Origin: an uncultured Collinsella sp.
GTDB taxonomy: Bacteria > Actinomycetota > Coriobacteriia > Coriobacteriales > Coriobacteriaceae
Assembly: GCA_900556415.1 (NCBI GenBank)
Contig: USOU01000004.1
Coordinates: 52,026-116,025 of the forward strand
Direction: 5' to 3'
DNA: 64,000 nt
Both the position numbers and the translations under genes were made by a program. A model generated the notes under the pieces. It worked only from the letters and a program-made list of their open reading frames with translations, made no database searches and was not told where the DNA came from. Below are positions 16,857-25,705 of the stretch, piece after piece. Numbering within the stretch: position 1 is the stretch's first letter; the number at the start of each line of letters is the position of its first letter.

Positions 16857-18275
16857 CAGGGCCTGTTTGGAATCCGAATCGTCCATGGAGCCGTCGATGC
16901 CGGTTTTGGTGTCGTCGTCCGTATCGGAATCGTCATCCTTGGCGAAAGGGTTCTTGAAGAAACCCGTCGCATCGGGCTGCAGGCCCGAGAGCTTGATCCA
17001 GGGATTATCGAGCTCGGGCTTGGGCATGGCCTTGGCCTCGGGCGCAGTCTCGTTGCCGATGAGCTCGGACTCGTAAATGAACGTATCGTCTCCAAGCGCG
17101 TCATAGGCGGCGACCGGATTGCCCTCGGCATCGCGATACGGCGTGCCCTTAAACACGGCGCCGTCGTATGCCACGAGCTGGCGGCCGGTCTCGTTCTCAA
17201 AGTAGTAGACGAAAATGCCCTTGAGGGCCGCGCACAGCGGAATGGCGATGATCATACCGATGGGACCCATGAGCGCCGAACCGATAACGAGCGCCGTGAG
17301 GCTCATGATGGGATGCACCTGCACCGAGCTCTGCATGACCTTAGGCGAAATCACGTTATCGGTGACGTTTTGCGCGACCATCGTCACGATGAGCGTCCAT
17401 AACGCCAACATGGGGCTGAACATAAAACCGAGCACCGTAGCAATCGCGGCGCTCACCCAGGGACCGACAACTGGGACTAAGTGCATGATGCCGGTAAAGA
17501 TGGCCATGAGTGCCGCATACGGATGACCGATGATCATAAAACCGATAAAGGCGAGGAAACCGCCGCAGATGGACGTCACGACCATACCACGCATGTAGCC
17601 GCCCACTGAGCGCGACAGAATGGCGACCATAAAGCGGTACGAGGTCTCCTTTTCCTGTCCGATAATGGTGCAGATCTCGTGGTGCATGCGAGGGTAGTCA
17701 CAGGCCATCCAATAGGCAAGCACCAGGCCCAGGAAGATGACGAACAGCTGCGAGGCCGTGTTGGTAATGAGCGGAAATACACCGCGACCGAGCTCGGCAG
17801 CGATTTGCGAGACGTACTTCGACGCCACGGTAACCAGCGAAGAAAGATTGTCATCCAGATACTCCTTGAGCGGCGTGTTGTTGAGCGTCTTGGCGTGTGA
17901 GATCATCTCATTGAGGTCGCCGCCCGCAACGCGAAGCTGCGCGGGCAGACGGCTCAGGACTTCCATAATCTGGCCAAACAGAATCGGCGACAGGATGCAG
18001 ACGACGCCGACGAGCACCGCCACAACCACGATGAGCGCGATGAGCGAACCGAAGCCACGACCGACGCCGTGATGCTCGAGCCAGTTGGTGATCGGCGACA
18101 TCACAAAAGCGATGATGGAACCGACAGCGAGAAACTCGATAACCGGCGCCAGGATTCCCATAAGGTTAAAGATGACAGCGGCGATAACGATGCAACCGAC
18201 GACGGACCAAATGCGAAGCGTCAGAATGCGGGTATCGCGCAGCGTGCGGTCGGATTGTTGGGGGTGCTCATTCAT
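16815..18275 (-). CDS. AI-2E family transporter (PerM/YdiK-like)
   Basis: 486-residue polytopic membrane protein of the AI-2E/PerM family. Hydrophobic segments span about residues 20-360, with conserved family features such as MHLVPVVGPWVSAAIATVLG and VIGSALMGPIGMIIAIPLCA. A hydrophilic Asp-rich C-terminal tail of about 115 residues follows. The family exports varied small molecules; the substrate is unknown. Its ATG overlaps the sigma-factor stop by 4 bases (ATGA), so it is cotranslated with a SigB-type sigma factor, which is unusual. The 3' end overlaps a small plus-strand gene. Confidence 0.88.
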   Translation of the reverse strand: MNEHPQQSDRTLRDTRILTLRIWSVVGCIVIAAVIFNLMGILAPVIEFLAVGSIIAFVMSPITNWLEHHGVGRGFGSLIALIVVVAVLVGVVCILSPILFGQIMEVLSRLPAQLRVAGGDLNEMISHAKTLNNTPLKEYLDDNLSSLVTVASKYVSQIAAELGRGVFPLITNTASQLFVIFLGLVLAYWMACDYPRMHHEICTIIGQEKETSYRFMVAILSRSVGGYMRGMVVTSICGGFLAFIGFMIIGHPYAALMAIFTGIMHLVPVVGPWVSAAIATVLGFMFSPMLALWTLIVTMVAQNVTDNVISPKVMQSSVQVHPIMSLTALVIGSALMGPIGMIIAIPLCAALKGIFVYYFENETGRQLVAYDGAVFKGTPYRDAEGNPVAAYDALGDDTFIYESELIGNETAPEAKAMPKPELDNPWIKLSGLQPDATGFFKNPFAKDDDSDTDDDTKTGIDGSMDDSDSKQALLAFLDVVKDKKHK

Positions 18276-19063
18276 GAACGAACCATCACTCCGTCGGGGT
18301 CAATCTTGTCTTGAATCTTCTTAAGGGTACGGCGAAGCAGACGCGAGACCTGCACCTGCGAGATGCCCAGCTTCTTGGCAATCTCAATCTGAGTCATGCC
18401 CTTCACAAAGCGCAGCTCGATAACCTCACGCTCGCGCGGCGAGAAATCGCGAATGGCCTCCTCGATCACCAGGCGGTCATCGGTGAAGTCGAGCTCGTTG
18501 TCATCATCGGCATAGCGGTCGAGAATCGAAGGCGCATCGTCGGAATCGGACGCACCGGGGGCCTCGATGGGCACCGAGGTGTAGGCCGAGGAAGACTCCA
18601 TGGCTTCGAGCACCTCGTCGACGGTGACGCCCAGGTACTCGGCGATCTCCTCAACCTTGGGCGAGCGCTGCAACTCGTTGGTGAGCTTGTCGGTGGCCTG
18701 GTTGACCTTAGCCGAGAGCTCCTGCAGACGGCGCGGCACGCGCACGCTCCAGCCCTTGTCGCGGAAGTGGCGCTTAATCTCGCCCAGAATGGTGGGCGTG
18801 GCAAATGTGGTGAACTCGAGGCCGCGCTCGGGGTCAAAACGATCAATCGCCTTGAGCAGGCCCAGATAACCAACCTGCATCAGGTCATCGAGCGGCTCAC
18901 CGCGATTCTTAAATTTGTTGGCAAGAAACCTTACCAGGTTCATATGGGACATGACGAGCTGCTCGCGAGCATCCGGATCACCAGTCTCTTTGTAGCGACG
19001 AAACAACTCGCGGGTTTTCTCCTTGTCCCAAGCGGTCTTACCGCTCCGGGAACGTTCGGTCAT
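18272..19063 (-). CDS. SigB/SigF/SigG-type RNA polymerase sigma factor
   Basis: 263-residue group 3 sigma factor. Region 2 contains DDLMQVGYLGLLKAIDRFD and FTTFATPTILGEIKRHFRDK, the classic SigB/F/G signature. Region 3 contains VPRRLQELSAKVNQATD. Region 4 ends with the helix-turn-helix MTQIEIAKKLGISQVQVSRL. It directs RNA polymerase to an alternative, probably stress-response, regulon. An anti-sigma-like gene lies 1 base upstream and an AI-2E transporter overlaps its end, so all four genes form one unit. Confidence 0.95.
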   Translation of the reverse strand: MTERSRSGKTAWDKEKTRELFRRYKETGDPDAREQLVMSHMNLVRFLANKFKNRGEPLDDLMQVGYLGLLKAIDRFDPERGLEFTTFATPTILGEIKRHFRDKGWSVRVPRRLQELSAKVNQATDKLTNELQRSPKVEEIAEYLGVTVDEVLEAMESSSAYTSVPIEAPGASDSDDAPSILDRYADDDNELDFTDDRLVIEEAIRDFSPREREVIELRFVKGMTQIEIAKKLGISQVQVSRLLRRTLKKIQDKIDPDGVMVRS

Positions 19064-19064
19064 A

Positions 19065-19442
19065 TTAGATATCCGCCTTGAGGTCGAGGGAAAGCGTCAG
19101 GGGCGCCGAAGTCTTTTCGTAGGAATCGCACACGCTCGCCAGAATGAGCTCGGCATACACGGCAGCCTGGTCACCCTCGTCGACGGTTGCTTGATCACCA
19201 AAGGTAAAGGTCATGCCAACGTGAGACTCATCGACATCGAACCTGATCGTGATGTCATCGGAATCAACCGCCGTGCAACCAAAGATGAAGGCTTCCTCGG
19301 CAGCCATGCGAATGTCCTCGATGCGATCGACGGACATGGAGCACAGCGCACCGACGTTAGCGGCCGTCATGCGCACCAGACGCGCCAGACGCGGGTCCCC
19401 GGCAACGGTCAGCGTAATGGGGCAGGTTGCTTCGCTACTCAT
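19065..19442 (-). CDS. Anti-sigma-factor-like HATPase domain protein (degenerate)
   Basis: 125-residue protein immediately before the SigB-type sigma gene, in the place and size of an RsbW/SpoIIAB anti-sigma kinase. The start at 19442 overlaps the DUF948 gene by 8 bases; a longer frame exists but has no support. A helix resembling the N-box helix is seen (DRIEDIRMAAEEAFIFG), but the ATP-coordinating Asn is absent and no D-x-G-x-G box is found. ATP binding and kinase activity are therefore doubtful. It may still bind the sigma factor. No STAS anti-anti-sigma gene is nearby. Confidence 0.7.
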   Translation of the reverse strand: MSSEATCPITLTVAGDPRLARLVRMTAANVGALCSMSVDRIEDIRMAAEEAFIFGCTAVDSDDITIRFDVDESHVGMTFTFGDQATVDEGDQAAVYAELILASVCDSYEKTSAPLTLSLDLKADI

Positions 19443-20025
19443 CGCAGGACTCCTCGGAGGTCTGGGCGGGGGTGTAGGTGTAATACTGAGTCGGCTTTCC
19501 AGCAGGCTTCTGACCATCATCGTCGCCTTCGGCGGCCTCGTCCCCGGCTTCGCCAATCAGGACGCGCTCGGTCGCCTGCTCGGCTTCGGCGGCAGCAGAT
19601 AGTTTGCGCTCGGCGTCGGCTGCGGGGGCCTTCACCTTGTTGAAGAGCTTTTGCACGGCGCCCGCCGCAGAATCAGTCACGCTCGACACAGCATTGCTGG
19701 CCTCGGCCATACTGCCCGTAACCTCGGAAATATCGCGGAAAACCGCCTCAACCTCAACGAGGTTGGAGGTAAGGGCATCAACTGCCATCTTACTCGACTT
19801 AAGCAGCGGCTCCATCTGGGCAAGCGCCGGCGTAAGCTCGTCAACGGCGCCGTCGAGTTTTGCCACCACCGGCTGCGCCTCGGCAATGGTGTTGTTGAGG
19901 TCGTTCACGGTCTTATCGAGCGAGTCGACAACGTTGCGGGTCTTGCGCAGGGTAAGCGCGAGCTCAACGATGGCCCACACGCCGGCAATGGCAAGCACCA
20001 GCAGGGCGATTTGAATGGGACTCAT
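19435..20025 (-). CDS. DUF948 family membrane-anchored coiled-coil protein
   Basis: 196 residues: one N-terminal membrane helix (~4-24, PIQIALLVLAIAGVWAIVEL), then long amphipathic heptad-like helices, then a Gln/Thr/Tyr/Glu-rich tail. This is the architecture of DUF948 proteins (B. subtilis YtxG-like), which accompany general stress genes. First gene of the unit with the anti-sigma-like gene, the sigma factor and the AI-2E transporter. A role as membrane partner or signal input for the sigma system is inference only. Confidence 0.8.
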   Translation of the reverse strand: MSPIQIALLVLAIAGVWAIVELALTLRKTRNVVDSLDKTVNDLNNTIAEAQPVVAKLDGAVDELTPALAQMEPLLKSSKMAVDALTSNLVEVEAVFRDISEVTGSMAEASNAVSSVTDSAAGAVQKLFNKVKAPAADAERKLSAAAEAEQATERVLIGEAGDEAAEGDDDGQKPAGKPTQYYTYTPAQTSEESCDE

Positions 20026-20120
20026 ACAAGCCTCCCGGAAAAATCGAAATACAGACGCTGTTCATGGTACCCCAAAGAAGGGGAAAGATACCCAAAGGGA
20101 ATGTGCGTGGTGCCAATGAC

Positions 20121-21476
20121 CTACTTGGGCGCGTTACCGCTCCGGTCGCGTTCGCTTTGCTCCACACGCCACTCTTCCCAGCCGCGGCCCGCAGGCTGCC
20201 AAAACGCGCCGCGCTCCAACCCCTCAGGCAAATAGCGCTGGTCGACCCAACCTTCGGGATAATCGTGCGGGTATTTGTATACACCGTACTCGTCGCTGCC
20301 GGGACGGTGACGATCGCGAAGATAGCTGGGCACCTCGCGCAATCCACTGCTATGGATATCGGCCAAAGCTGCATCAATCGAAGCCTCGCATGCGTTGGAC
20401 TTAGGCGCCAGGCACACATAGAGTGCAGCCTGAGCCAGGTTAATGCGGCACTCGGGATAGCCAATGACCTCGGCAGACTTAAACGCGGCATGCGCCACCA
20501 AAAGCGCCTGTGGGTCGGCGTTGCCAACGTCCTCAGAAGCCTGAATCATAATGCGACGAGCGATAAACTTGGGATCCTCCCCCGCGTCGATCATGCGCGC
20601 GAGCCAATAGATCGTGGCATCGGGGTCGCTGCCGCGCATAGACTTAATAAACGCACTGATGATGTCGTAGTGCATATCGCCGTTTTTGTCATACGAAAAT
20701 CCGCGACGCGGGTTGGCAATCTTTACGTCATCCACGGTGATGGGATAACGCTCCCCCGCCGCCGGCGCTGGCGTTCCCTCGGTATCGGGACGCGTGACGG
20801 CGATCTCACTCGCCAGCTCGAGCGTCGTGAGCGCCGAGCGAGCATCGCCCGCGGCCAGCGTGCAGACGGTCTTAACCGTATCCTCATCGGCCGAGAACTT
20901 GCCGTTCAAACCCTGCGGTGCCTCGAGCGCACGCTCGATCAACGTGGCGATGTCCTCGTCTTTAAGGTGCTCAAGTTCCACCACGCGACCGCGCGACAAC
21001 AATGCCGAGTTTACCTCGAAGTACGGATTCTCCGTCGTGGCGCCAATCATAATAACGGTACGGTTCTCAACTGCATGCAGCAGGGCATCCTGCTGCGACT
21101 TAGAGAAGCGGTGAATCTCGTCAATGAAAAGAATGGTGCGACGGTCGTACGTATTCAGGCGTGTCTTGGCCTCGTCAATCACGCGGCGCAGGTCCTTCAC
21201 GGTGCCCGTCACGGCGCTGACCTCAACAAACTCGCTCTTGGTATGGTTGGCGATAATGTGGGCCAGCGTTGTCTTGCCCGTACCGGCCGGCCCGTACAGA
21301 ATCACACTCGATAGCACATCATGCTCGATGGCCGCACGCAGCCACGAGCCCTTACCGACGGCCTTTTGCTGACCCACGTACTCGTCGAGCGAATTGGGGC
21401 GCATGCGCACCGCGAGCGGCGCATTTTTAAAGGAACGCTCGCGCGTCGAGGCAGAAAAAAGGTCGTCCATAGCCAT
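20121..21476 (-). CDS. rarA: Replication-associated recombination protein A (RarA/MgsA)
   Basis: AAA+ ATPase of about 451 residues acting at stalled replication forks. The N-terminus resembles the family (SLDEYVGQ). Walker A is GPAGTGKTTLA, Walker B is ILFIDEIHRF, sensor 1 is IGATTENPYFEVNSALLSR. The C-terminal tetramerisation domain contains DPDATIYWLARMIDAGEDP and YKYPHDYPEGWV. The start is uncertain among in-frame ATGs at 21488, 21476 and 21470; none has a strong ribosome binding site. Confidence 0.94.
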   Translation of the reverse strand: MAMDDLFSASTRERSFKNAPLAVRMRPNSLDEYVGQQKAVGKGSWLRAAIEHDVLSSVILYGPAGTGKTTLAHIIANHTKSEFVEVSAVTGTVKDLRRVIDEAKTRLNTYDRRTILFIDEIHRFSKSQQDALLHAVENRTVIMIGATTENPYFEVNSALLSRGRVVELEHLKDEDIATLIERALEAPQGLNGKFSADEDTVKTVCTLAAGDARSALTTLELASEIAVTRPDTEGTPAPAAGERYPITVDDVKIANPRRGFSYDKNGDMHYDIISAFIKSMRGSDPDATIYWLARMIDAGEDPKFIARRIMIQASEDVGNADPQALLVAHAAFKSAEVIGYPECRINLAQAALYVCLAPKSNACEASIDAALADIHSSGLREVPSYLRDRHRPGSDEYGVYKYPHDYPEGWVDQRYLPEGLERGAFWQPAGRGWEEWRVEQSERDRSGNAPK

Positions 21477-21530
21477 CCCGTGCATCAATCAAATACGTTT
21501 TCCACGAACAGTATACCGAATAAATACGAA

Positions 21531-22778
21531 CTACCGTTCGTTAATATAAGTACGGTGCGGAAACTTCAATCCCGGGAACAACTTGCTCGTGAGCTCGCAA
21601 AAATAGCCGTCCGTCATGCTCGAAATGTAATCCACTACGGTCTGATCTTTATCGTCCTGCCATGCATAGGTGCGATCGTAGTAGGAAAGCTGCTGCTCAA
21701 TGCGCGAAATGTGGTGCTTAAAGATGTAGGAGGACTCGTCGCCTTCGTTTATATCCTGCAGGCAACGGTCATAGAGCTTTTCGAACGCCTCGCGCAACTC
21801 CGCTTCGGAGTCACCTTCGATACCGCCCTTGCTATAGATCTTCTCGTAGTTCTCGCGCTTAGCGCGGCGGATTTCCTCAAACAGGTCTTCGCTCATCTCG
21901 ATGCGCGGCTTGCCATAGCTGTGCTCAACGATATCGATGGAGGCATGCGTGAGGATCCAGCTGTTGTATGCTCCGCCCCGACCGTCGTCAAAAGCATCGG
22001 GCGACAGCAGGCCTGCCGCAATGGCGTCCTGGCGATCGCGCCCAACGTAGGCAAGGATATCCGAGATGCGAACCACGCAGCCCTCAAGCGTCATGGGGCG
22101 CAGGTGCTCAATTGCGCTATAGCCAGTGGCAATGCAGTCCTCGACGGTTCGGTCGAACTGGTCAAAGGAACTCATGTCCGAGAGCTCGAACACACGCTGC
22201 TCGTACTCGCCATTGTGGCACAGCACACCATCGAGCGTCTGAAGCGACACGTTGCGACCGTACAGTGCATCGAGCACGCGGACCGACTGCACGTTATGGA
22301 AAAAGTAGCGACCCGTGCGCTCGTGATAGATATCGTTGAGGAATCGCTCGCCGGCATGGCCAAAGGGCGTGTGGCCCAAGTCATGGCCTAGGCCTATCGC
22401 CTCGACAAGATCGCAGTTAAGCCCCAGAGCGCGACCGATATCGCGTGCGATACGCGAGACAAGCTGCACGTGCAGGCCGCGACGCGACAGGTCATCGTTG
22501 CTGCGAAAACTGAAAACCTGAGTTTTGCCTGCGTATCGGGCGTACGCGGGCAGATGGAGAATCTTTTCGGCATCGCGCATAAAGGCCGGACGCATAAGCG
22601 TGCCTTGGTCTGCGGCTCGATCAACACGACGGATGACCTGGTCGTCACCGCATCGATAAGGATTAACGACGCCCGAGGCGCGGTCCGCGGCGATATGCTC
22701 GACCAACTCGGGCGACAACACCGCGGGAATGAGATCCATACGTGCTTTGATGGCGGCTGTCTGTTGATTGATTGCCAT
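21531..22778 (-). CDS. dgt: Deoxyguanosinetriphosphate triphosphohydrolase-like HD protein
   Basis: 415-residue HD-domain dNTP triphosphohydrolase, releasing tripolyphosphate from deoxynucleotides. The metal-binding HD motif is LGHDLGHTPFGHAGE. Upstream are KTQVFSFRSNDDLSRRGLHV-type contacts with the conserved first histidine (HVQLV). The ATG at 22778 is preceded by AAGGAG, which rules out the longer frame. In many Gram-positive bacteria dgt is beside dnaG/rpoD; here it is 32 kb away from them. Confidence 0.93.
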   Translation of the reverse strand: MAINQQTAAIKARMDLIPAVLSPELVEHIAADRASGVVNPYRCGDDQVIRRVDRAADQGTLMRPAFMRDAEKILHLPAYARYAGKTQVFSFRSNDDLSRRGLHVQLVSRIARDIGRALGLNCDLVEAIGLGHDLGHTPFGHAGERFLNDIYHERTGRYFFHNVQSVRVLDALYGRNVSLQTLDGVLCHNGEYEQRVFELSDMSSFDQFDRTVEDCIATGYSAIEHLRPMTLEGCVVRISDILAYVGRDRQDAIAAGLLSPDAFDDGRGGAYNSWILTHASIDIVEHSYGKPRIEMSEDLFEEIRRAKRENYEKIYSKGGIEGDSEAELREAFEKLYDRCLQDINEGDESSYIFKHHISRIEQQLSYYDRTYAWQDDKDQTVVDYISSMTDGYFCELTSKLFPGLKFPHRTYINER

Positions 22779-22809
22779 GGCATGCTCCTTAAAAAGGGCG
22801 CGCAAACGG

Positions 22810-23232
22810 TTACAGTGTACTATCCACGACCTCGATTATGGCAAATATCGGCACCAAAAACGGCAGCAAAGGCAGGGAGCGTGATTTTGCAATGAGACAG
22901 GCGGCGGCAAGGGTCAGGAGCGCAACCGCAAACGCGACGACACCACCCAAGGGATCGAGGGTACAAAGGGCAAAGAGCGCCTTGGCATCCCCCATGCCAA
23001 GGCCAGGAGCGTGGCGAACAAGACGCCAGAGCGACTCAGTAAGTACAAGGGCAAGGTAGACGATGACCGCAGGGCCGGCGTGGTCAAGGGCTGTGTTAAC
23101 GCCCCTGTCGAGCCAAACGCCTGCAAACGCCGCCACCGCACACGCACCGGCAAGCTCATTGGGAAACCGTCGCTCGCGGGCATCAATCGCCGCGCCGGCA
23201 AAGATGCAAATCCAAAACGGGATATAGAACAT
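22810..23232 (-). CDS. Minimal A24 prepilin peptidase-like protein
   Basis: 140-residue, multi-helix membrane protein carrying both aspartate motifs of A24 peptidases: AAIDARERRFPNE near the N-terminus and LGMGDAKALF in the middle (GxGD type). It lacks the N-terminal methylase domain of full-length PilD. The ATG at 23232 has a near-perfect AAGGAGGT site. Such short forms occur in CpaA/TadV-type tad pilus systems, but no pilin or tad genes are in this window, so its substrate is unknown. Confidence 0.82.
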   Translation of the reverse strand: MFYIPFWICIFAGAAIDARERRFPNELAGACAVAAFAGVWLDRGVNTALDHAGPAVIVYLALVLTESLWRLVRHAPGLGMGDAKALFALCTLDPLGGVVAFAVALLTLAAACLIAKSRSLPLLPFLVPIFAIIEVVDSTL

Positions 23233-23264
23233 CGAACACCTCCTTGGGCAGCAACTCAAACGCA

Positions 23265-23305
23265 AAAACCACCACAAAGGTGCCTGTCCCCTTTGTGGTG
23301 GTTTT
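23265..23305 (-). terminator. Palindromic terminator after the GT2 glycosyltransferase
   Basis: 16-bp perfect arms (23265-23280 and 23290-23305) around a 9-base loop. In the minus sense it reads AAAACCACCACAAAGG, a GGGGACAGG centre, then CCTTTGTGGTGGTTTT followed by T. It has nearly the same sequence as the terminator at 31056-31094. Confidence 0.8.
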
Positions 23306-23313
23306 GATCGTGG

Positions 23314-24609
23314 TTATTTGGCGCCTTGCATGACCTCGTCGAGGGTAACGCTTACGGCGTGCTGCGTCGGAACCCAGTCGACCTTGAGGAACAGCGCGGC
23401 CACCGTAATGGGGATATAGCTGAACATAAAGATCGGGAAGGTAAACAGGTTGGTCACCAGACGCCACTTTTGCGCGCAGTGAATGTGCTTGTACTCAAAG
23501 ATGGTTGTGAGTAGCGCCAGGATAAAGAACGTCTGATACAGCATCACAAAAGTCATGATGAGCGACGCGGCACAGGCCTGCATCTCGACCTCGGTGGCCA
23601 AAAAGCCGTGCGAAAGGCCACCCACAATCAGGAACGTGGCATTGGCGAGCATCGAGATCAACGATAGCAGCATACCCGGGGCGATCGTCATAAACATGTC
23701 GTAGGCGGCAAAGCGATGGTAGCGGAAGGTCGACTTGACCAAATGTTTGCCATACGTAAAGAACACCTGGTAGAAGCCCTTAGTCCAGCGCATACGCTGC
23801 TTCCAGGACGCCTTAAACGTCACGGGCTGTTCGTCAAAAAACTCCGCCGGTGCATAACCGATGCGAATGCCATGGATGGCGCAGAACGTGGTGAACTGAA
23901 TGTCCTCAGTCAGCGTGTGGAACTGCCAGCCGTGCATGCCTTCGATCACGCTGGCAGAAATGAGATAGCCCGAACCCGAGACAGCGCAGGAAGTCCTGCA
24001 GATGTTGCGCGCATTGTTAAGGAAGCGCGCCTCGCGTAGATACCAAATGGCGTAGGCCGAAGAAATCCACGAACTGCCGAAGTTCTTAGAGTTGCGGTAG
24101 CTCGTGACCACATGAAAGCCCTGGTCAAAAGCGTCGTTCATCTTGGATACGTAATCGCGGGAAATGACGTTATCGGCATCGAAAATAAAATAGCCCTCAA
24201 AAGTATCGGGATACTCGTTGAGAATGCGATCGAAGCCAAAGTCCATAACCCAGCTCTTGCCCTTACGAGCGAGGTCATTACGCTCGTAGACAATGGCGCC
24301 GGCCTCGCGCGCAAGCTGCGCCGTGTTGTCAGTGCAGGCATCGGCGACCACAAAGACTTCGATAAGCTCGGACGGATAATCTTGGTCTTTAATGGAGCGC
24401 ACGAGGTTGGCGATTACGGCCTCCTCGTTATGGGCCGCGATAAAGAAAGCGTAACGATGAAGCTTTTTGGCCTTAGGAGGTGCGACCTCGCCACGAAGGG
24501 CGCCGATGATAAAGAAAACCACCTGGTACAAGAAACAGACCGTAAGCAACGTAACCACGATCTGATTGAAGATCACGATGGGCGTGTTAGTTTGTAAAAA
24601 GGCGAGCAT
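23314..24609 (-). CDS. Membrane-embedded GT2 family glycosyltransferase
   Basis: 431 residues: an N-terminal membrane helix (~13-37), a cytoplasmic GT-A catalytic domain and several C-terminal helices (from ~300). Conserved GT2 elements are FIAAHNEEAVIANLVRSI, VVADACTDNT (Asp), the metal-binding FDADN, TEDIQ (base) and the QRMRW (QxxRW) motif of processive synthases. The architecture matches cellulose/hyaluronan/poly-GlcNAc synthase-like enzymes. The sugar and product cannot be deduced; no polysaccharide cluster surrounds it. A duplicated-type terminator follows directly. Confidence 0.88.
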   Translation of the reverse strand: MLAFLQTNTPIVIFNQIVVTLLTVCFLYQVVFFIIGALRGEVAPPKAKKLHRYAFFIAAHNEEAVIANLVRSIKDQDYPSELIEVFVVADACTDNTAQLAREAGAIVYERNDLARKGKSWVMDFGFDRILNEYPDTFEGYFIFDADNVISRDYVSKMNDAFDQGFHVVTSYRNSKNFGSSWISSAYAIWYLREARFLNNARNICRTSCAVSGSGYLISASVIEGMHGWQFHTLTEDIQFTTFCAIHGIRIGYAPAEFFDEQPVTFKASWKQRMRWTKGFYQVFFTYGKHLVKSTFRYHRFAAYDMFMTIAPGMLLSLISMLANATFLIVGGLSHGFLATEVEMQACAASLIMTFVMLYQTFFILALLTTIFEYKHIHCAQKWRLVTNLFTFPIFMFSYIPITVAALFLKVDWVPTQHAVSVTLDEVMQGAK

Positions 24610-24691
24610 ACAGGCTCCCGGGAACGTGTAACGTAGACAACTGTATATCTTACTGCAGGCTTACCAAGTTCAAGAAACCACCTAAAACTGA

Positions 24692-25705
24692 CTAGTCTTC
24701 GAGAAGACCAAGCTGAGGAACAATCTCGTCACCGGCGGCAGTGCGGCCAAGCGAGCGCAGGGCCAGGTCGTCAAGAACCGCAGCAAGATCCCAGGGCAGT
24801 TCGTCACGGCACTCGATGCGCTCCCCCGTTACCGGGTGATCGAACGCCACGCGCCAGGAATGCAGGAATTGCCTGGTCAGACCCTGGTCGGCGCGCGCAT
24901 CGCATTTGCCGTACAGCGGATCGCCCACGCAAGCGTGGTTGATATGACGCATGTGCACGCGAATCTGATGCGTGCGACCCGTAAACAAGTGGCATTCCAC
25001 CAGCGTATAGCCGTCGTCAAAGCGCGTGGAATCAAAGCGCTCGAGCACCTTAAAGGTCGTGATGGCTTGACGCGCAAAGGGATCGTCGGACACCGCCATC
25101 TTCACGCGGTCGCGCGTCGATCGGGCAATACCGGTGTTGATAGTGCCCTCATCCATGGCGATGTGACCGTGAACGAGCGTGATATAGCGACGGTCGAGCG
25201 TGCGCGTGCGGATAAGATTTTGAAGCGCGCGCTGGGTGTCGTCGTCTTTAGCCGCGAGCATAAGGCCCGAGGTATCGCGATCCAGGCGATGCACGATGCC
25301 GGGGCGGTCCTCACCCTGCACGGTACCCAGATGGTCGATGCCGCAGTGGTAGACCAGGGCGTTCGCAAGGGTGCCGCTCTCGTGGCCATGGGCGGGATGG
25401 CACACCAGGCCGCGCTGCTTTGAGAGCACGATAAGGTAGTCGTCCTCGTAACGGATATCGAGGGGAATGGCTTCGGGAATCACGTCGGTCGGATCGTGCG
25501 GCTCGGGCAAGTCGACCGAGATGCGGTCGCCAGCGCGCACGGCATACTTTTTTGACAGGCAGGTCTCGCCGTTGACGGCAACGGCACCGCCCTCGATCAG
25601 ATGCGCACAGGCAGAGCGCGTGGGACAGCCATCGTTGGCGCCCAGATAGGCGTCAAGACGCTGACCAGCGGAATCGTCGGCAACGAGAATATGGATGTCG
25701 GCCAT
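24692..25705 (-). CDS. RluA/RluD-family 23S rRNA pseudouridine synthase
   Basis: 337 residues: S4 RNA-binding domain (~1-80) followed by a pseudouridine synthase domain. The catalytic Asp lies in HRLDRDTSGLML. CLFTGRTHQIRVHMRHI and the GDPLYGKCD region are typical of RluD. It probably modifies large-subunit rRNA. The ATG overlaps the lspA stop by one base (TAATG), the classic lspA-rluD pair. Confidence 0.94.
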   Translation of the reverse strand: MADIHILVADDSAGQRLDAYLGANDGCPTRSACAHLIEGGAVAVNGETCLSKKYAVRAGDRISVDLPEPHDPTDVIPEAIPLDIRYEDDYLIVLSKQRGLVCHPAHGHESGTLANALVYHCGIDHLGTVQGEDRPGIVHRLDRDTSGLMLAAKDDDTQRALQNLIRTRTLDRRYITLVHGHIAMDEGTINTGIARSTRDRVKMAVSDDPFARQAITTFKVLERFDSTRFDDGYTLVECHLFTGRTHQIRVHMRHINHACVGDPLYGKCDARADQGLTRQFLHSWRVAFDHPVTGERIECRDELPWDLAAVLDDLALRSLGRTAAGDEIVPQLGLLED

